Shown one piece after another: positions 53,632 through 62,859 of a DNA stretch of 64,000 nucleotides (its first letter is position 1; every line of letters starts with the position of its first letter). The DNA is from Schauerella fraxinea (GTDB lineage: Bacteria > Pseudomonadota > Gammaproteobacteria > Burkholderiales > Burkholderiaceae_B): assembly GCA_030849945.1 (NCBI GenBank), contig JAVDKK010000004.1, forward strand, positions 186,001-250,000. Reading direction: 5' to 3'. A program made the translations under genes and the position numbers. Below the pieces are notes generated by a model. That model was not told the DNA's origin, did not search any database, and was given only the letters and a program-made list of their open reading frames with translations.

Positions 53632-56289
53632 ATGCAGGAACGCTACAGTCCCCTTACCGTCGAATCTTTTGCCCGTGAAGATTGGCAGACTCGCGATGTC
53701 TATCGCGTCACCGAACACGCCCTGGCGGCCGACGGTTCGGAAAAGCCGAAGTTCTACGCCTGCTCCATGCTGCCCTACCCCAGCGGCAAGCTGCACATGG
53801 GCCACGTGCGCAACTACACCATCAACGACATGATGGCGCGTCAGCTCCGCATGCGGGGATTCAACGTGTTGATGCCCATGGGCTGGGACGCGTTCGGCAT
53901 GCCGGCCGAAAACGCCGCCATCAAGTCCAAGGTGCCGCCCGCAAAGTGGACCTACGACAACATCGCCTATATGAAGGGCCAGATGAAGGCGATGGGCTTG
54001 GCTATCGACTGGTCGCGCGAAATGTGCGCCTGCGATCCCAAGTACTACAAATGGAACCAGTGGCTGTTCCTGAAGATGCTCGACAAGGGTATCGCCTACC
54101 GCAAGACGCAGATCGTGAACTGGGATCCGGTCGATCAAACCGTGCTGGCCAACGAGCAGGTGATCGACGGCCGGGGTTGGCGTTCGGGCGCGCCGGTCGA
54201 AAAGCGCGAGATTCCGGGCTACTACCTGCGCATCACCGATTACGCGGACGAGCTGTTGGGCTTCGTACAGGATGGCTTGCCCGGCTGGCCCGAGCGCGTG
54301 CGTCTGATGCAGGAAAACTGGATCGGCAAGAGCGCCGGCGTGCGCTTCGCGTTTCCGCACGATATCCGCGATGCCTCGGGTGAATTGATCCAGGACGGCC
54401 GCATGTACGTCTTCACGACGCGTGCCGACACCATCATGGGCGTCACCTTCTGCGCGGTCGCGCCCGAGCATCCGCTCGCCACGCACGCCGCCCAGTCCAA
54501 TCCCGATTTGGCCGCCTTCATCGAGCTGTGCCGCCAGGGCGGCACGACCGAGGCTGAAATGGCCACGCGCGAAAAGGAAGGCATGCCCACGGGCTTGCAG
54601 GTCAAGCATCCCGTTACCGGCAATCTGGTCGACGTGTGGGTCGGCAACTATGTGCTGATGACCTATGGCGACGGCGCCGTGATGGGCGTACCGGCCCATG
54701 ACGAGCGCGATTTCGCATTCGCGCGCAAATACGACCTGCCGATCAAGCAAGTGGTCGCCGTCGAGGGCAAGACCTATGACGACACGACCTGGCACGACTG
54801 GTATGGCGATAAGCAAACCGGTGTCACCGTCAATTCGGCGCCGTTCGATGGCCTGTCGCACCCGGCCGCCGTGGATGCCGTGTCGCAAGCGCTCGCCGCC
54901 CAAGGCTTGGGCGAAAAGCAAACCACGTGGCGCCTGCGCGACTGGGGCATCTCGCGCCAACGCTACTGGGGCACACCCATCCCGATCATCCACTGCGAGG
55001 ATTGCGGTGCGGTGCCTGTGCCCGAAGCCGATCTGCCGGTGGTCCTGCCCGACGATCTGATCCCCGACGGCAGCGGCAACCCGCTCGCCAAGCATGAGGC
55101 TTTCCTGTCGTGCACCTGCCCGTCTTGCGGCAAGCCCGCACGCCGCGAGACCGACACGATGGACACATTCGTCGATTCGTCCTGGTACTACATGCGCTAC
55201 ACGTCGCCGGGTAACGACCAAGCCATGGTCGATGCCCGCAACGACTACTGGATGCCGATGGATCAATACATCGGCGGGATCGAGCACGCGGTCTTGCACC
55301 TGTTGTATTCGCGTTTCTGGTCGCGCGTGATGCGCGACATGGGCCTGGTCAAGTTCGACGAGCCGTTCACCAAGCTGCTGTGCCAGGGCATGGTGCTCAA
55401 CCATATCTACTCGCGCAAGAACGCCCAGGGCGGCATCGAGTATTTCTGGCCCGAGGAAGTCGAAAACGAATACGACGAGAAAGGCGCCATCACGGGCGCC
55501 CACCTGCGCGCCGACCAATCCGCGATCACTTACGGTGGCGTGGGCACGATGTCGAAGTCGAAAAACAACGGCGTCGATCCGCAATCGCTGATCGATACGC
55601 TGGGCGCCGATACCGCACGCCTTTTCGTCATGTTCGCCAGCCCCCCCGAGCAAACGCTCGAGTGGTCGGATTCAGGCGTGGAAGGCGCCAATCGGTATCT
55701 GCGCCGCCTGTGGTCGCAAGGTTACGCCAACCGCGAGTCGCTGGCGCGTGGCTTGACCGCAAAGGTCAACTTCGCGGATGCGCCGTCGGCCGTCAAGGAT
55801 CTGCGCCGTGAGGTGTATGGCCTGCTCAAGCAAGCCGACTACGACTATCAACGCATTCAATACAACACGGTGGTGTCGGCCAGCATGAAGCTGCTCAACG
55901 CCTTCGAAAACGCTGTGCTGCCCGAAGGCGCCGTGAGCGATGCGGCGCGTGCCGAAGTCTTCGGCATCCTGCTGCGCGTGATCTACCCCGTCGTGCCGCA
56001 CGTCACCTGGCACATGTGGCGCGATCTCGGCTATGCCGACCACTACGGCGAATTGCTCGATGCACCGTGGCCCCAGGTCGACGAAGCGGCGCTCATCGCC
56101 GACGAAGTCGAGCTGATGCTGCAAGTCAACGGCAAATTGCGCGGCGCCATTCGCGTGGCCGCCACGGCGGAACGCAGCGCGATCGAGGCATTGGCAGCCG
56201 GGCATGAAGCCGTCGAACGCTACCTCGAGGGTCGTCCCCCGAAGCGCGTTATCGTGGTGCCCAATAAACTGGTAAACGTGGTCGGTTGA
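53632..56289 (+). CDS. leuS: Leucyl-tRNA synthetase
   Basis: 885 residues from the ATG at 53632 (MQERYSPLTVESFARED). The class I HIGH box is HMGH at 55-58 (PSGKLHMGH); the KMSKS box reads TMSKS at 639-643. The editing (CP1) domain with the Thr-rich TTRADTIMGVTFCAVAPEHP segment lies between them, and the anticodon-binding domain follows. Length agrees with bacterial LeuRS. The start of the leuS-lptE-holA order common in proteobacteria. Confidence 0.98.
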   Translation: MQERYSPLTVESFAREDWQTRDVYRVTEHALAADGSEKPKFYACSMLPYPSGKLHMGHVRNYTINDMMARQLRMRGFNVLMPMGWDAFGMPAENAAIKSKVPPAKWTYDNIAYMKGQMKAMGLAIDWSREMCACDPKYYKWNQWLFLKMLDKGIAYRKTQIVNWDPVDQTVLANEQVIDGRGWRSGAPVEKREIPGYYLRITDYADELLGFVQDGLPGWPERVRLMQENWIGKSAGVRFAFPHDIRDASGELIQDGRMYVFTTRADTIMGVTFCAVAPEHPLATHAAQSNPDLAAFIELCRQGGTTEAEMATREKEGMPTGLQVKHPVTGNLVDVWVGNYVLMTYGDGAVMGVPAHDERDFAFARKYDLPIKQVVAVEGKTYDDTTWHDWYGDKQTGVTVNSAPFDGLSHPAAVDAVSQALAAQGLGEKQTTWRLRDWGISRQRYWGTPIPIIHCEDCGAVPVPEADLPVVLPDDLIPDGSGNPLAKHEAFLSCTCPSCGKPARRETDTMDTFVDSSWYYMRYTSPGNDQAMVDARNDYWMPMDQYIGGIEHAVLHLLYSRFWSRVMRDMGLVKFDEPFTKLLCQGMVLNHIYSRKNAQGGIEYFWPEEVENEYDEKGAITGAHLRADQSAITYGGVGTMSKSKNNGVDPQSLIDTLGADTARLFVMFASPPEQTLEWSDSGVEGANRYLRRLWSQGYANRESLARGLTAKVNFADAPSAVKDLRREVYGLLKQADYDYQRIQYNTVVSASMKLLNAFENAVLPEGAVSDAARAEVFGILLRVIYPVVPHVTWHMWRDLGYADHYGELLDAPWPQVDEAALIADEVELMLQVNGKLRGAIRVAATAERSAIEALAAGHEAVERYLEGRPPKRVIVVPNKLVNVVG

Positions 56290-56300
56290 TGAGGTCAAGC

Positions 56301-56969
56301 ATGAATTCTGCGCGTCATTTCGGAGCCGCCCGAGCCCTTCTAGGGCGTGGCCCCCGATGGCTCATCGCCTCGGCGGCCCTGGCATTGCTTGCCGCCTGCG
56401 GCTTTGCGCCGCGCGGCACCTCGCCGTTGCCATTCAACACGCTCTACGTCGGTGTGCCCGACAACACGCCCTTCGGCGCCAGCCTGCGTCGTCAACTGGT
56501 CGCGTCCTCTCCCAATACCGCAATTGTGGAGACGGTAAAGGGTGCGGAAGCGCAACTGCAGCAGGTCTCCCAGACGCAAAATCTGCGCGAGGTGTCGTTG
56601 AACTCCGCGGGCCGCGTCGAGCAGTACGAGCTCACGCTGCAGTTCACGTTCCGGTTGATCGACGGCAAGGGCAATGTGCTCCTGCCCGACACGCTGCTCA
56701 CCGTTCAGCGCGAACTGCCGTACAACGACCAGGTCGTCCAAGCCAAGGAAGGCGAAATCACGGTCCTGTTCCGCAATATGCAGCAGATTCTCGTCGACCG
56801 CATCGTGCGCCGCGTCACGTCGCCCGAAGTGCGCGAAGCCTCGCAGGCCGTGGCGGCGGGACGCCCCATCAGCGCCGACGTGCCGGTGATCGATCCGTCG
56901 GTCACGCTGCCGCAGACGCGCCCGCCGGTGTGGGAACAGCAACGCATGTCGCCAATGGACCGCTATTGA
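56301..56969 (+). CDS. lptE: LPS-assembly lipoprotein LptE
   Basis: 222 residues from the ATG at 56301, with GAGG 6 nt upstream. The signal peptide ends in the lipobox LLAAC with Cys33. The LptE body shows SLRRQLVASSPNTAIV, REVSLNSAGRVEQYELTLQF and PDTLLTVQRELPYND. It plugs the LptD barrel in the outer membrane and helps insert lipopolysaccharide. It sits between leuS and holA, as expected. Confidence 0.95.
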   Translation: MNSARHFGAARALLGRGPRWLIASAALALLAACGFAPRGTSPLPFNTLYVGVPDNTPFGASLRRQLVASSPNTAIVETVKGAEAQLQQVSQTQNLREVSLNSAGRVEQYELTLQFTFRLIDGKGNVLLPDTLLTVQRELPYNDQVVQAKEGEITVLFRNMQQILVDRIVRRVTSPEVREASQAVAAGRPISADVPVIDPSVTLPQTRPPVWEQQRMSPMDRY

Positions 56970-56982
56970 TGCGGATGTGCGC

Positions 56983-58053
56983 ATGACGCCGCCGCTCGAT
57001 GCCGACCGCTTCGTCGAGCAACTCCGCCGATCCGGCGGCACGCTCGCGCCGCTGTACGTCATCAGCGGCGACGAACCGCTGCTCGTCACCGAAACGCTGG
57101 ATGCCCTGCGCGCCACTGCTCGTGCGGCTGGCTACACCGATCGCAATACGCTGATCATGGATGCACGCAGCGACTGGAGCGCCGTCGCTGCCGCCACGCA
57201 AAGTGTGTCGCTATTCGGCGATCGCACCTTGGTCGAAATCAAGTTACCCACGGGTAAGCCCGGCAAGGTTGGCGGTGAGACGCTGGCGGCGCTGGCCGCC
57301 AAACAAGGTGGCCAGACGAATCCCGATACGCTTGTGGTGGTTGCCTTGCCGCGCCTGGATAAAACCACACGCGATAGCAAATGGGCCACAGCGCTTGCGC
57401 GCGCCGCCGTCTCCGTGGATGTGGGCACGATCGAACGGACGCGCCTGCCCGCGTGGATCGGCGCTCGGCTGGCCCGCCAGAAGCAGCAAGCCGACGCGGC
57501 CACGTTGCAATGGATTGCCGACAAGGTTGAAGGCAATCTGCTGGCGGCTCACCAGGAAATTCAGAAGCTCGGGCTGCTGTATCCCGAAGGCGCATTGGCC
57601 GCCGAAGATATCGAACGCGCCGTGCTCGACGTGGCGCGCTATGACGTGTTCGGATTGCGCGACGCCATGCTCGCGGGCGACGTGGCCCGTACGGTACGCA
57701 TGCTCGACGGCTTGCGCGCTGAAGGCGAAGCATTGCCATTGGTACTGTGGGCGGTCGGTGAGGAAATTCGCATCCTTGCTCGCGTCGCCGACGCGCGCGC
57801 CAGCGGCCAGGATATGAATGCCGTGATGCGCCGCATGCGTATCTTCGGGGCGCACGAACGTCTGGCGCAACAGGCACTGGGCCGCGTGGCGGCACGCGCC
57901 TGGCCGGCTGCCGTACAGCACGCACACGATGTCGACCGGCTGATCAAGGGCATTCAAGTACCCGGACGGCTCAGCGATCCGTGGGAAGAAATGACGCGGC
58001 TTGCCCTGCGCGTCGCGGCGGCAGGCGCGCCGCGCCCTCGACCTCGACCGTAA
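56983..58053 (+). CDS. holA: DNA polymerase III delta subunit
   Basis: 356 residues from the ATG at 56983; a GTG at 56977 is an alternative. Clamp-loader subunit that opens the beta clamp. N-terminal AAA-like domain (PLYVISGDEPLLVTETLDAL, then LVEIKLPTGKPGK), followed by the helical and collar domains (LAAHQEIQKLGLLYPEG, EEIRILARVADAR). It follows lptE by 13 bp. The 3' end is rich in Arg/Pro codons and slightly extended. Confidence 0.95.
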   Translation: MTPPLDADRFVEQLRRSGGTLAPLYVISGDEPLLVTETLDALRATARAAGYTDRNTLIMDARSDWSAVAAATQSVSLFGDRTLVEIKLPTGKPGKVGGETLAALAAKQGGQTNPDTLVVVALPRLDKTTRDSKWATALARAAVSVDVGTIERTRLPAWIGARLARQKQQADAATLQWIADKVEGNLLAAHQEIQKLGLLYPEGALAAEDIERAVLDVARYDVFGLRDAMLAGDVARTVRMLDGLRAEGEALPLVLWAVGEEIRILARVADARASGQDMNAVMRRMRIFGAHERLAQQALGRVAARAWPAAVQHAHDVDRLIKGIQVPGRLSDPWEEMTRLALRVAAAGAPRPRPRP

Positions 58054-58200
58054 CGCGCGTCCGAAGCCCGCGCTGCGCGAAGGGTCGCGGGTGCCAGGCA
58101 TCGGGCAGCACGCCTGCCCAGTTGCCCCTTGTACCCCGCCCCCACGCCGCAGCAGCCGCGCCGGTAGCCAAACGGCACCAAGCGTCCTCTTACCGATTCA

Positions 58201-59487
58201 ATGCCAGACACTCCGATCATGACGTCATCCCTTTCCATCGAAGAAAAAGTGCATCGCATGGGCGAATCCGCCCGTGCCGCTTCCCGTGTGCTGATGCGCA
58301 CGTCCGACGCCGACAAATCGCGCGCCTTGCTGGCCATGGCCGATGCGCTGCTGGCGCAACGCGACACCGTGCGCGCCGCCAATGAGCGCGACCTGGCCGC
58401 CGCCCGCGCCAACGATCTCGCACCGGCCCTGCTCGACCGCCTCACGCTTACCGATCGCGGCATCGACCACATGGCGGCGGGCCTGCGCCAGATCGCAGCC
58501 ATGCCGGATCCCGTGGGCCGTATCGGCGAAAGCACGTTGCGCCCCAATGGCATGCGCGTCGCCCAGATGCGGGTGCCGCTGGGCGTGATCGGCATCATTT
58601 ACGAATCGCGGCCCAACGTCACGATCGATGCCGCCTCGCTTTGCCTGAAGTCGGGCAATGCCGCCATCCTGCGCGGCGGCAGCGAAGCGCTGCACGCCAA
58701 CCTTGCGCTGGGCGAGATCATCCGCGCCGGCCTGGAACACGCCGGCCTGCCGCACACCGCCGTGCAAGTAATCGACACGCCCGATCGTGCCGCCGTGGGC
58801 GCGCTGATCACCATGACCGAACATGTGGATGTGATCGTGCCGCGCGGGGGCAAGAGCCTGATCGAGCGCCTTGCGCGCGACGCCCGGGTGCCGTTGATCA
58901 AGCATCTGGATGGCAATTGCCACGTCTACATCGACCAAGCGGCCGACGCCGACCGCGCCCACAACATCGCGTTCAATGCCAAAACGTATCGCTATGGCGT
59001 GTGCGGATCGATGGAAACCCTGCTCGTGCATGTGTCGCAGGCCGATACTGTGCTGCCGAAGCTCGCCCAAGCCTTCATCGATCACGGCGTGGCGTTGCGC
59101 GGCTGCGCGCGCACGTGCGCACGCGTGCCGCAAGCCACGCCGGCCACCGATGAAGATTGGGCCACCGAATACCTCGGTCCCATCCTGGCGATCCGCGTGG
59201 TGGACGATATGGACGAGGCCATTGCTCACATCACCCGCTGGGGCTCGGGGCATACGGATGCCATCGTCACGCAGGATATCGACGCGGCCACGCGTTTTCA
59301 GCGCGAAGTGGACTCGAGTTCGGTGCTGGTCAACCTGCCCACCTGCTTTGCCGACGGCTACGAATATGGGCTGGGTGCGGAGATCGGCATCTCGACCAAT
59401 CGACTGCATGCGCGCGGTCCCGTCGGGCTCGACGGCTTGACCACCTACAAATGGGTGCTCAACGGCGAGGGCCAGACGCGGGGGTAG
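58201..59487 (+). CDS. proA: Gamma-glutamyl phosphate reductase
   Basis: 428 residues; an ATG at 58219 (MTSSLSIEEKVHRMG) is an equally plausible start, as neither has a strong ribosome site. Reduces glutamyl-5-phosphate to glutamate semialdehyde in proline synthesis. The catalytic cysteine is C268 in YGVCGSMETLLVH. Family blocks VIYESRPNVTIDAASLCLK (as IIYESRPNVT) and VPRGGKSLIERLARDARVP are present. Common neighbour of holA in betaproteobacteria. Confidence 0.96.
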   Translation: MPDTPIMTSSLSIEEKVHRMGESARAASRVLMRTSDADKSRALLAMADALLAQRDTVRAANERDLAAARANDLAPALLDRLTLTDRGIDHMAAGLRQIAAMPDPVGRIGESTLRPNGMRVAQMRVPLGVIGIIYESRPNVTIDAASLCLKSGNAAILRGGSEALHANLALGEIIRAGLEHAGLPHTAVQVIDTPDRAAVGALITMTEHVDVIVPRGGKSLIERLARDARVPLIKHLDGNCHVYIDQAADADRAHNIAFNAKTYRYGVCGSMETLLVHVSQADTVLPKLAQAFIDHGVALRGCARTCARVPQATPATDEDWATEYLGPILAIRVVDDMDEAIAHITRWGSGHTDAIVTQDIDAATRFQREVDSSSVLVNLPTCFADGYEYGLGAEIGISTNRLHARGPVGLDGLTTYKWVLNGEGQTRG

Positions 59488-59540
59488 CTTGACGGCGAAC
59501 GATACAATGCCGCTTTAGCGACCGTATCGGAACCCCCGCC

Positions 59541-59969
59541 ATGACCATGCTTTGGATCAAGACGCTCCACATCGTATTTATCGCCTCCTGGTTTGCCGGC
59601 TTGTTTTACTTGCCGCGCATCTACGTCAATCTGGCGCAAACGACCGATGCGGCAACGCGAACCTGTTTGATCGGCATGGCCCGCCGCTTGTTCCGGTTTA
59701 CGACTATTCTGGCCGTACCCGCCATCGTTTTCGGCGTGTGGCTGTTCATGGGTTACGGCATCGGCATGGGCCCCGGCAATGGCTGGATGCATGCCAAATT
59801 GCTGTTTGTGGTGCTGGCCATCGGCTACCACCACGCCTGCTGGATGATGCTGCGCAAGTTTGAAGGCGATCGCAATACCCGTTCGCATACGTTTTATCGT
59901 TGGTTTAACGAAGTTCCCGTCGTGCTGCTGTTCGTCATCGTTGCGCTCGTCGTCGTCAAACCGTTTTGA
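59541..59969 (+). CDS. HemJ/CopD family membrane protein
   Basis: 142 residues, four hydrophobic segments. The start LWIKTLHIVFIASWFAGLFY, with a histidine in the first helix, and the later MHAKLLFVVLAIGYHHACW (key residues H and K) match HemJ-type protoporphyrinogen oxidases, which have the same length. A CopD-like annotation is also used for this family. HemJ oxidises protoporphyrinogen IX in haem synthesis. It lies 53 bp downstream of proA. Fairly sure of the family, less of the function. Confidence 0.85.
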   Translation: MTMLWIKTLHIVFIASWFAGLFYLPRIYVNLAQTTDAATRTCLIGMARRLFRFTTILAVPAIVFGVWLFMGYGIGMGPGNGWMHAKLLFVVLAIGYHHACWMMLRKFEGDRNTRSHTFYRWFNEVPVVLLFVIVALVVVKPF

Positions 59970-60005
59970 TGACTTTTCGTCTGATGACTTTTTGTTTTCC
60001 CGCAC

Positions 60006-61967
60006 ATGACTACTGATGATTCCGATTCGCCGCGCAAAACGCTGACGGCCAAACGCGACCCCGCCACCGAGACTGCGGCGGATGCGCCCAAGCGCATGCG
60101 CAGTGGCGCCCGCGCCCGTCTGGTTGCGCAAACCGAGCGTAGCCGCCAGCAAACGCAGCGCATGGCCGCCACCGAATTGCCGCCCAAGCCGGCAGCCGGT
60201 GAAGGCGATGGCGATGAGCCCCAAAAGCCCGCCGTAGTGCACCGCCCGGCGCCCCCGCCGCGCGAATCGCGTTTTAGCCGTGACGAGCGCCCTCGCGGCG
60301 AGTCGCGCTTCGGCCGCGACGACACCCGTGGCGATCGGCCCGACCGTGGACCGCGCCCTGAGCGCAGTGGCGCGTCCGATCGTAGCGATCGGCCCGCACG
60401 CCCGCCCCGCCCCGAAGGCGGATCGCGCGCCGAGCGCCCTGACGGCCGTGCCGCCGCCCCGCGTGGCGACCGTCCGGTTCGGCCGGAACGCAGCGGCGCG
60501 GATAGCCGCGACCGCGGTCCGCGTCCCGAGCGCAGCACCAGTGACCGCAGCAGCGCCAACCGAGGCGCATCCGATCGCGGTGCTTCCGATCGTGGTTCCT
60601 CCAATCGCGGTACTTCCGATCGCGGCGCTGACCGCTACGATCGCGGCGACCGCCCGAACGACGTCGATCGCGCCAATCGTGCCGAGGGCCGCGACCGCCC
60701 TGCGCGCCCGAGCGAACGCCCCAGCGACGAACGCCCGCGTTCGCGCAACGCCAGTGTGCCCAACGACGACCGCGACCTGTCGGCCAATGCCGCCTCGCGC
60801 TTTGCCGTCCAGGTGCCAGAAGTCGAGCGCTTCGGCATTTTCGCGTCTTGCCCGCAAGGTCTGGAAGATGCGCTGGCGGCCGAAATGCAGGCATTGGGTT
60901 TTGACGATGCCACCCCGGGCCGCGCCGGTTGCCAGTTCAGTGCGGATTGGGACGGCGTACAGCGCGCAAACCTGTATTCCCGCCTGGCCACGCGCATCCT
61001 GGTGCGCGTGGCGCACGCCCCCATCAGCACCGAGGACGACATCCTCGAGCTGGCACGCGCCACGCCCTGGGAGCGCTGGTTCGGCGCCGAACACACCTTG
61101 CGTGTGGACACCTCTGCCATCCGCAGCCCGATGCAAAGCCTGCAGTTTTGCAATCTGCGCGCCAAGGACGGCATCTGCGACCGCCTGCGCGATCTGGAAG
61201 GCGAACGCCCCAGCATCGACACCGTGCGCCCGGATGCGCGGGTGCATCTCTTCCTCACGGCAGATACCGCCACGCTCTACCTGGACACTTCCGGCGAGTC
61301 GCTCTTCAAACGCGGCTGGCGCCTCGACAAGGGCGAGGCACCGCTGCGCGAAAACCTCGCCGCCGGCATGCTGGCCCTTGCGGGCTGGGATCCTTCGGCG
61401 CCATTGCTCGATCCGTTCTGCGGCAGCGGCACCATCCTGATCGAAGCAGCCTGGATCGCACTCGGCATTCCGCCGGGCATCGCGCGCCCGCTGGGCTTCG
61501 AACGCCTGCGCGGCCACGATGCCGCCAAGTGGCAGGCCGTCAAGGACGACGCCGAGTCGCGGATTCAATCGCATCTCGAGACGCCGCTCATCGGCTACGA
61601 CGTCGATCCGCAGGTCATCGAATTCGCGCGCAACAACATGGAGCGCGCCTGGCTCGCCGAAGAAGCCATCCGTTTCGAGGTGGGCGACGCGCGTCATATC
61701 GAGGCACCTGCCTCCAGCGGCTGGATCGTCACCAATCCGCCTTACGGCGACCGGCTGCCGTTGGACGACGACACCCTGCTTCCCGAGTGGTCCACCAATC
61801 TCAAGCGCAATTTCGACGGTTGGCAACTGCACGCCATTTCGAGCGATATGAGCTTTCCGCAAGCACTGCGTTTGAAGGCCGCGCGCCGCACGCCGCTCTA
61901 TAACGGCGGCCTCGATTGCCGCCTGTTCGGCTTCGATATCAAGAGCGGAGATTTTCGTAACACTTAA
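60006..61967 (+). CDS. THUMP-domain RNA methyltransferase (RlmL/YpsC-like) with long disordered N-tail
   Basis: 653 residues. Residues 1-270 are low-complexity Arg/Asp/Ser/Ala/Pro sequence with four SDRG-type units at 188-207. The conserved part follows: IFASCPQGLEDALAAEMQAL, a THUMP domain (about 280-385), and a class I methyltransferase with LDPFCGSGTILIEAAWI and the catalytic NPPYGDRLPL (N577-PPY). It matches RlmL-type (23S rRNA guanine-2445) enzymes but lacks the second RlmK methyltransferase, so it resembles YpsC. The Arg-rich tail probably binds RNA or drives condensation. Confidence 0.9.
   Translation: MTTDDSDSPRKTLTAKRDPATETAADAPKRMRSGARARLVAQTERSRQQTQRMAATELPPKPAAGEGDGDEPQKPAVVHRPAPPPRESRFSRDERPRGESRFGRDDTRGDRPDRGPRPERSGASDRSDRPARPPRPEGGSRAERPDGRAAAPRGDRPVRPERSGADSRDRGPRPERSTSDRSSANRGASDRGASDRGSSNRGTSDRGADRYDRGDRPNDVDRANRAEGRDRPARPSERPSDERPRSRNASVPNDDRDLSANAASRFAVQVPEVERFGIFASCPQGLEDALAAEMQALGFDDATPGRAGCQFSADWDGVQRANLYSRLATRILVRVAHAPISTEDDILELARATPWERWFGAEHTLRVDTSAIRSPMQSLQFCNLRAKDGICDRLRDLEGERPSIDTVRPDARVHLFLTADTATLYLDTSGESLFKRGWRLDKGEAPLRENLAAGMLALAGWDPSAPLLDPFCGSGTILIEAAWIALGIPPGIARPLGFERLRGHDAAKWQAVKDDAESRIQSHLETPLIGYDVDPQVIEFARNNMERAWLAEEAIRFEVGDARHIEAPASSGWIVTNPPYGDRLPLDDDTLLPEWSTNLKRNFDGWQLHAISSDMSFPQALRLKAARRTPLYNGGLDCRLFGFDIKSGDFRNT
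60567..60626 (+). repeat. Four in-frame 15-bp repeats encoding SDRG units
   Basis: Four consecutive 15-nt units (60567-60581, 60582-60596, 60597-60611, 60612-60626) encode ASDRG, ASDRG, SSNRG and TSDRG within the methyltransferase tail. The period is a multiple of three, so changes in copy number would keep the reading frame. Confidence 0.85.
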
Positions 61968-62002
61968 GTTGGTGCTATCCCCCGGGACGTACTTGCACAA
62001 AC

Positions 62003-62018
62003 CTAGGGATAACCCTAG
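62003..62018. promoter_or_regulatory. CTAGGG-ATAA-CCCTAG inverted repeat
   Basis: A perfect 6-4-6 inverted repeat 35 bp after the methyltransferase stop and 149 bp before the RDD gene. A similar CCCTAAGGG palindrome occurs upstream of the acyl-CoA synthetase at 63670-63684. It could be an operator or a weak hairpin. Confidence 0.3.
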
Positions 62019-62072
62019 AATTGAAACTTCAGTACCGATTTTCCCCTTGGGGGCTTAACAGCCCCTTTTAAG

Positions 62073-62099
62073 CCCGCCTCTAGAAGGCGGGTTTTTTTT
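62073..62099 (+). terminator. Rho-independent terminator after the methyltransferase gene
   Basis: CCCGCCT (62073-62079), loop CTAGA, AGGCGGG (62085-62091), then eight T. A textbook intrinsic terminator ending the 60006-61967 transcript. Confidence 0.95.
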
Positions 62100-62166
62100 G
62101 GCCAAATCAAACGCGGTCGGCAACCGCCCGGCACTTTTGGCGAGGCATGCGTGATAATACGGCCCC

Positions 62167-62712
62167 ATGACCGCCACGCACCCGCCCAAAACGCCCAGCC
62201 GATTTCGCCGCTTCGCCTGCATGATGTATGAGGGTGTGCTGCTTTTCGGCGTCATTTTTCTGGCCGCCTATCTCTTCGATACGCTCACCCAGAGCAAGCA
62301 TGCGCTGATGTATCGGCACGGCCGTCAGGCGTGGCTGTTCCTGGCGCTCGGCGTGTACTTCATCCTGTGCTGGCGGCGGCGCGGTCAAACACTGCCGATG
62401 AAAACCTGGAATATCAAGCTCGTCGATCGCGATGGTCGCACGCCTGCGCTTGGGCGTCTGATCCTGCGCTACGTCCTCGTCTGGCCCATGATCCTGGCCG
62501 CCGCCGGCCTGGTCTGGCTCGCGTCGCGCGCAACCGGGTTCAGCTCGACCGACATGCTCATCGTGATCGCGCCCTTCGCCGCCTTTGCCTGGACCTGGAT
62601 CGATCGCGACGGCCAGTTCCTGCACGATCGGCTGCTGGGCACCCGGCTCGTTGATGTGCAACCCGCCATCAAGGCCGCTCGCGCGGCCGATGCCGGCGCC
62701 GTGGCGCCCTAG
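62167..62712 (+). CDS. RDD family membrane protein
   Basis: 181 residues. The RDD pattern of an Arg near the first helix and Asp residues in later ones is visible: RFRRFACMMYEGVLLFGVIF, CWRRRGQTLPMKTWNIKLVD and a final WIDRDGQFLHDRLLGTRLV. About four hydrophobic segments, inner membrane. RDD proteins are of unknown or ion-transport-related function. It is monocistronic, between a terminator and the Pho-box-like element of the next gene. Confidence 0.88.
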   Translation: MTATHPPKTPSRFRRFACMMYEGVLLFGVIFLAAYLFDTLTQSKHALMYRHGRQAWLFLALGVYFILCWRRRGQTLPMKTWNIKLVDRDGRTPALGRLILRYVLVWPMILAAAGLVWLASRATGFSSTDMLIVIAPFAAFAWTWIDRDGQFLHDRLLGTRLVDVQPAIKAARAADAGAVAP

Positions 62713-62771
62713 CGACACCCCCACACGCGGCGATACACCCAGCGCGCCCGACCTGCCCGCAACGCCGGTCC

Positions 62772-62810
62772 GGTCATCGACACGTCACAAGACTGTCATG
62801 ACAATGTAAC
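62772..62810 (+). promoter_or_regulatory. Pho-box-like array: four half-sites with 11-bp period
   Basis: GGTCAT (62772), CGTCAC (62783), TGTCAT (62794) and TGTAAC (62805) start exactly 11 bp apart. The last two form CTGTCAT-GACA-ATGTAAC, close to the PhoB box (CTGTCAT, 4 bp, CTGTCAT-type). A GATAGT hexamer at 62824-62829 is a possible -10 box. The array ends 49 bp before the start of the metallophosphoesterase gene. Confidence 0.65.
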
Positions 62811-62859
62811 GCCCATGCTTTGAGATAGTGTCACACGCACTCTCAAGGGCAAGAACGGC

